This document shows positions 21,104 through 21,272 of a stretch of 21,272 bases of DNA, in pieces. The notes beneath the pieces were generated by a model. It saw only the letters and a program-made list of their open reading frames with translations, had not been told where the DNA came from and searched no databases. The first letter of the stretch is position 1; every line of letters starts with the position of its first letter. This DNA comes from Gemmatimonadota bacterium (GTDB lineage: Bacteria; Gemmatimonadota; Gemmatimonadetes; Palauibacterales; Palauibacteraceae). The stretch is from positions 1 to 21,272 of the forward strand of contig JAOTWC010000004.1 in NCBI GenBank assembly GCA_029863105.1, given 5' to 3'. A program made the position numbers and the translations under genes.

Positions 21104-21272
21104 TTAACGTGTTGACCACAAGGCGTTTATGCGATCAAGTATGGATTTCCCCGGCGCCTGCCCATCATCGATCCCATCTCCGCCGAATTCCCGGTGTGGC
21201 GGCATGACCACGCTTTCCGGGCTCCGGAACGTGCTCCGCCCGCACCATCCGACCGCATCGGTTGTTCTGCGT
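21104..21272 (-). CDS. Possible C-terminal end of an upstream minus-strand gene (partial)
   Basis: An open minus-strand frame enters from the window edge and ends at a TAA at 21104-21106. The last residues read KSILDRINALWSTR, a plausible amphipathic helix. Only 55 codons are visible and another frame here is also open, so chance is quite possible in GC-rich DNA. If real, it would lie 156 nt upstream of the cyclase start. A competing weak option is a plus-strand start at 21204 (MTTLSGLRNVLRPHHPTASV) running off the edge. Confidence 0.25.
   Translation of the reverse strand, partial: RRTTDAVGWCGRSTFRSPESVVMPPHREFGGDGIDDGQAPGKSILDRINALWSTR

Overview
The window looks like a high-GC, Gram-negative (diderm) chromosome. 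It has two TonB-dependent outer-membrane receptors with signal peptides, a lipobox lipoprotein, and many envelope proteins. The mix of a BTAD/AAA/TPR regulator, a TolB-like TPR membrane protein, beta-propeller-like lipoproteins and TonB receptors is typical of Gemmatimonadota. That assignment is inference; no rRNA or other marker gene is present. I saw no tRNA, rRNA, CRISPR array, IS element or transposase.

Left part (1-8319), a sensory block. On the minus strand, TonB receptor 1 (1541-3517) is followed by a YfiR-family periplasmic protein (937-1518) and then a membrane sensor cut off by the window edge (2-937; TM, periplasmic domain, TM, HAMP, PAS). The sensor's GTG start overlaps the yfiR stop. 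This resembles the YfiBNR c-di-GMP module, with a TonB receptor in the place of the outer-membrane lipoprotein YfiB. A second receptor and YfiR pair follows (6340-8319 and 5704-6336) without a third gene. Between the two cassettes, on the plus strand, sits a two-gene unit: a FIST-domain sensor (3804-4934) abutting a PAS-like protein with a DHp-like histidine helix but no kinase ATPase domain (4935-5696).

Middle part (8320-14774). A putative beta-propeller lipoprotein (8727-9704, minus) is divergent from a large BTAD-AAA-TPR regulator (9893-13159). The regulator has visibly more AT-ending codons than its neighbours. A seven-TM HD-GYP phosphodiesterase (13500-14774) follows. Its leader holds a perfect inverted repeat and a possible 15-residue ORF.

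Right part (14775-21272). This holds small unrecognised membrane or secreted proteins (15015-15590, 15779-16351, 16377-16778), a 42-codon ORF coupled by a GTGA overlap to one of them, and a TolB-like/TPR membrane protein (16910-18466). The last two genes are an ATGA-coupled pair on the minus strand. The first is a multidomain diguanylate cyclase made of a 2x[4Fe-4S] ferredoxin, an [FeFe]-hydrogenase-like domain whose H-cluster cysteines appear lost, an FeS domain and an intact GGDEF (19220-20947). The second is an unnamed soluble protein (18486-19223).

The unifying theme is signal perception linked to c-di-GMP: two YfiR proteins, a YfiN-like sensor, an HD-GYP protein and a redox-type GGDEF protein lie within 21 kb. 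The two best candidates for under-described systems are the TonB receptor/YfiR/sensor cassettes around the FIST unit, and the cysteine-depleted hydrogenase-like diguanylate cyclase with its coupled partner.
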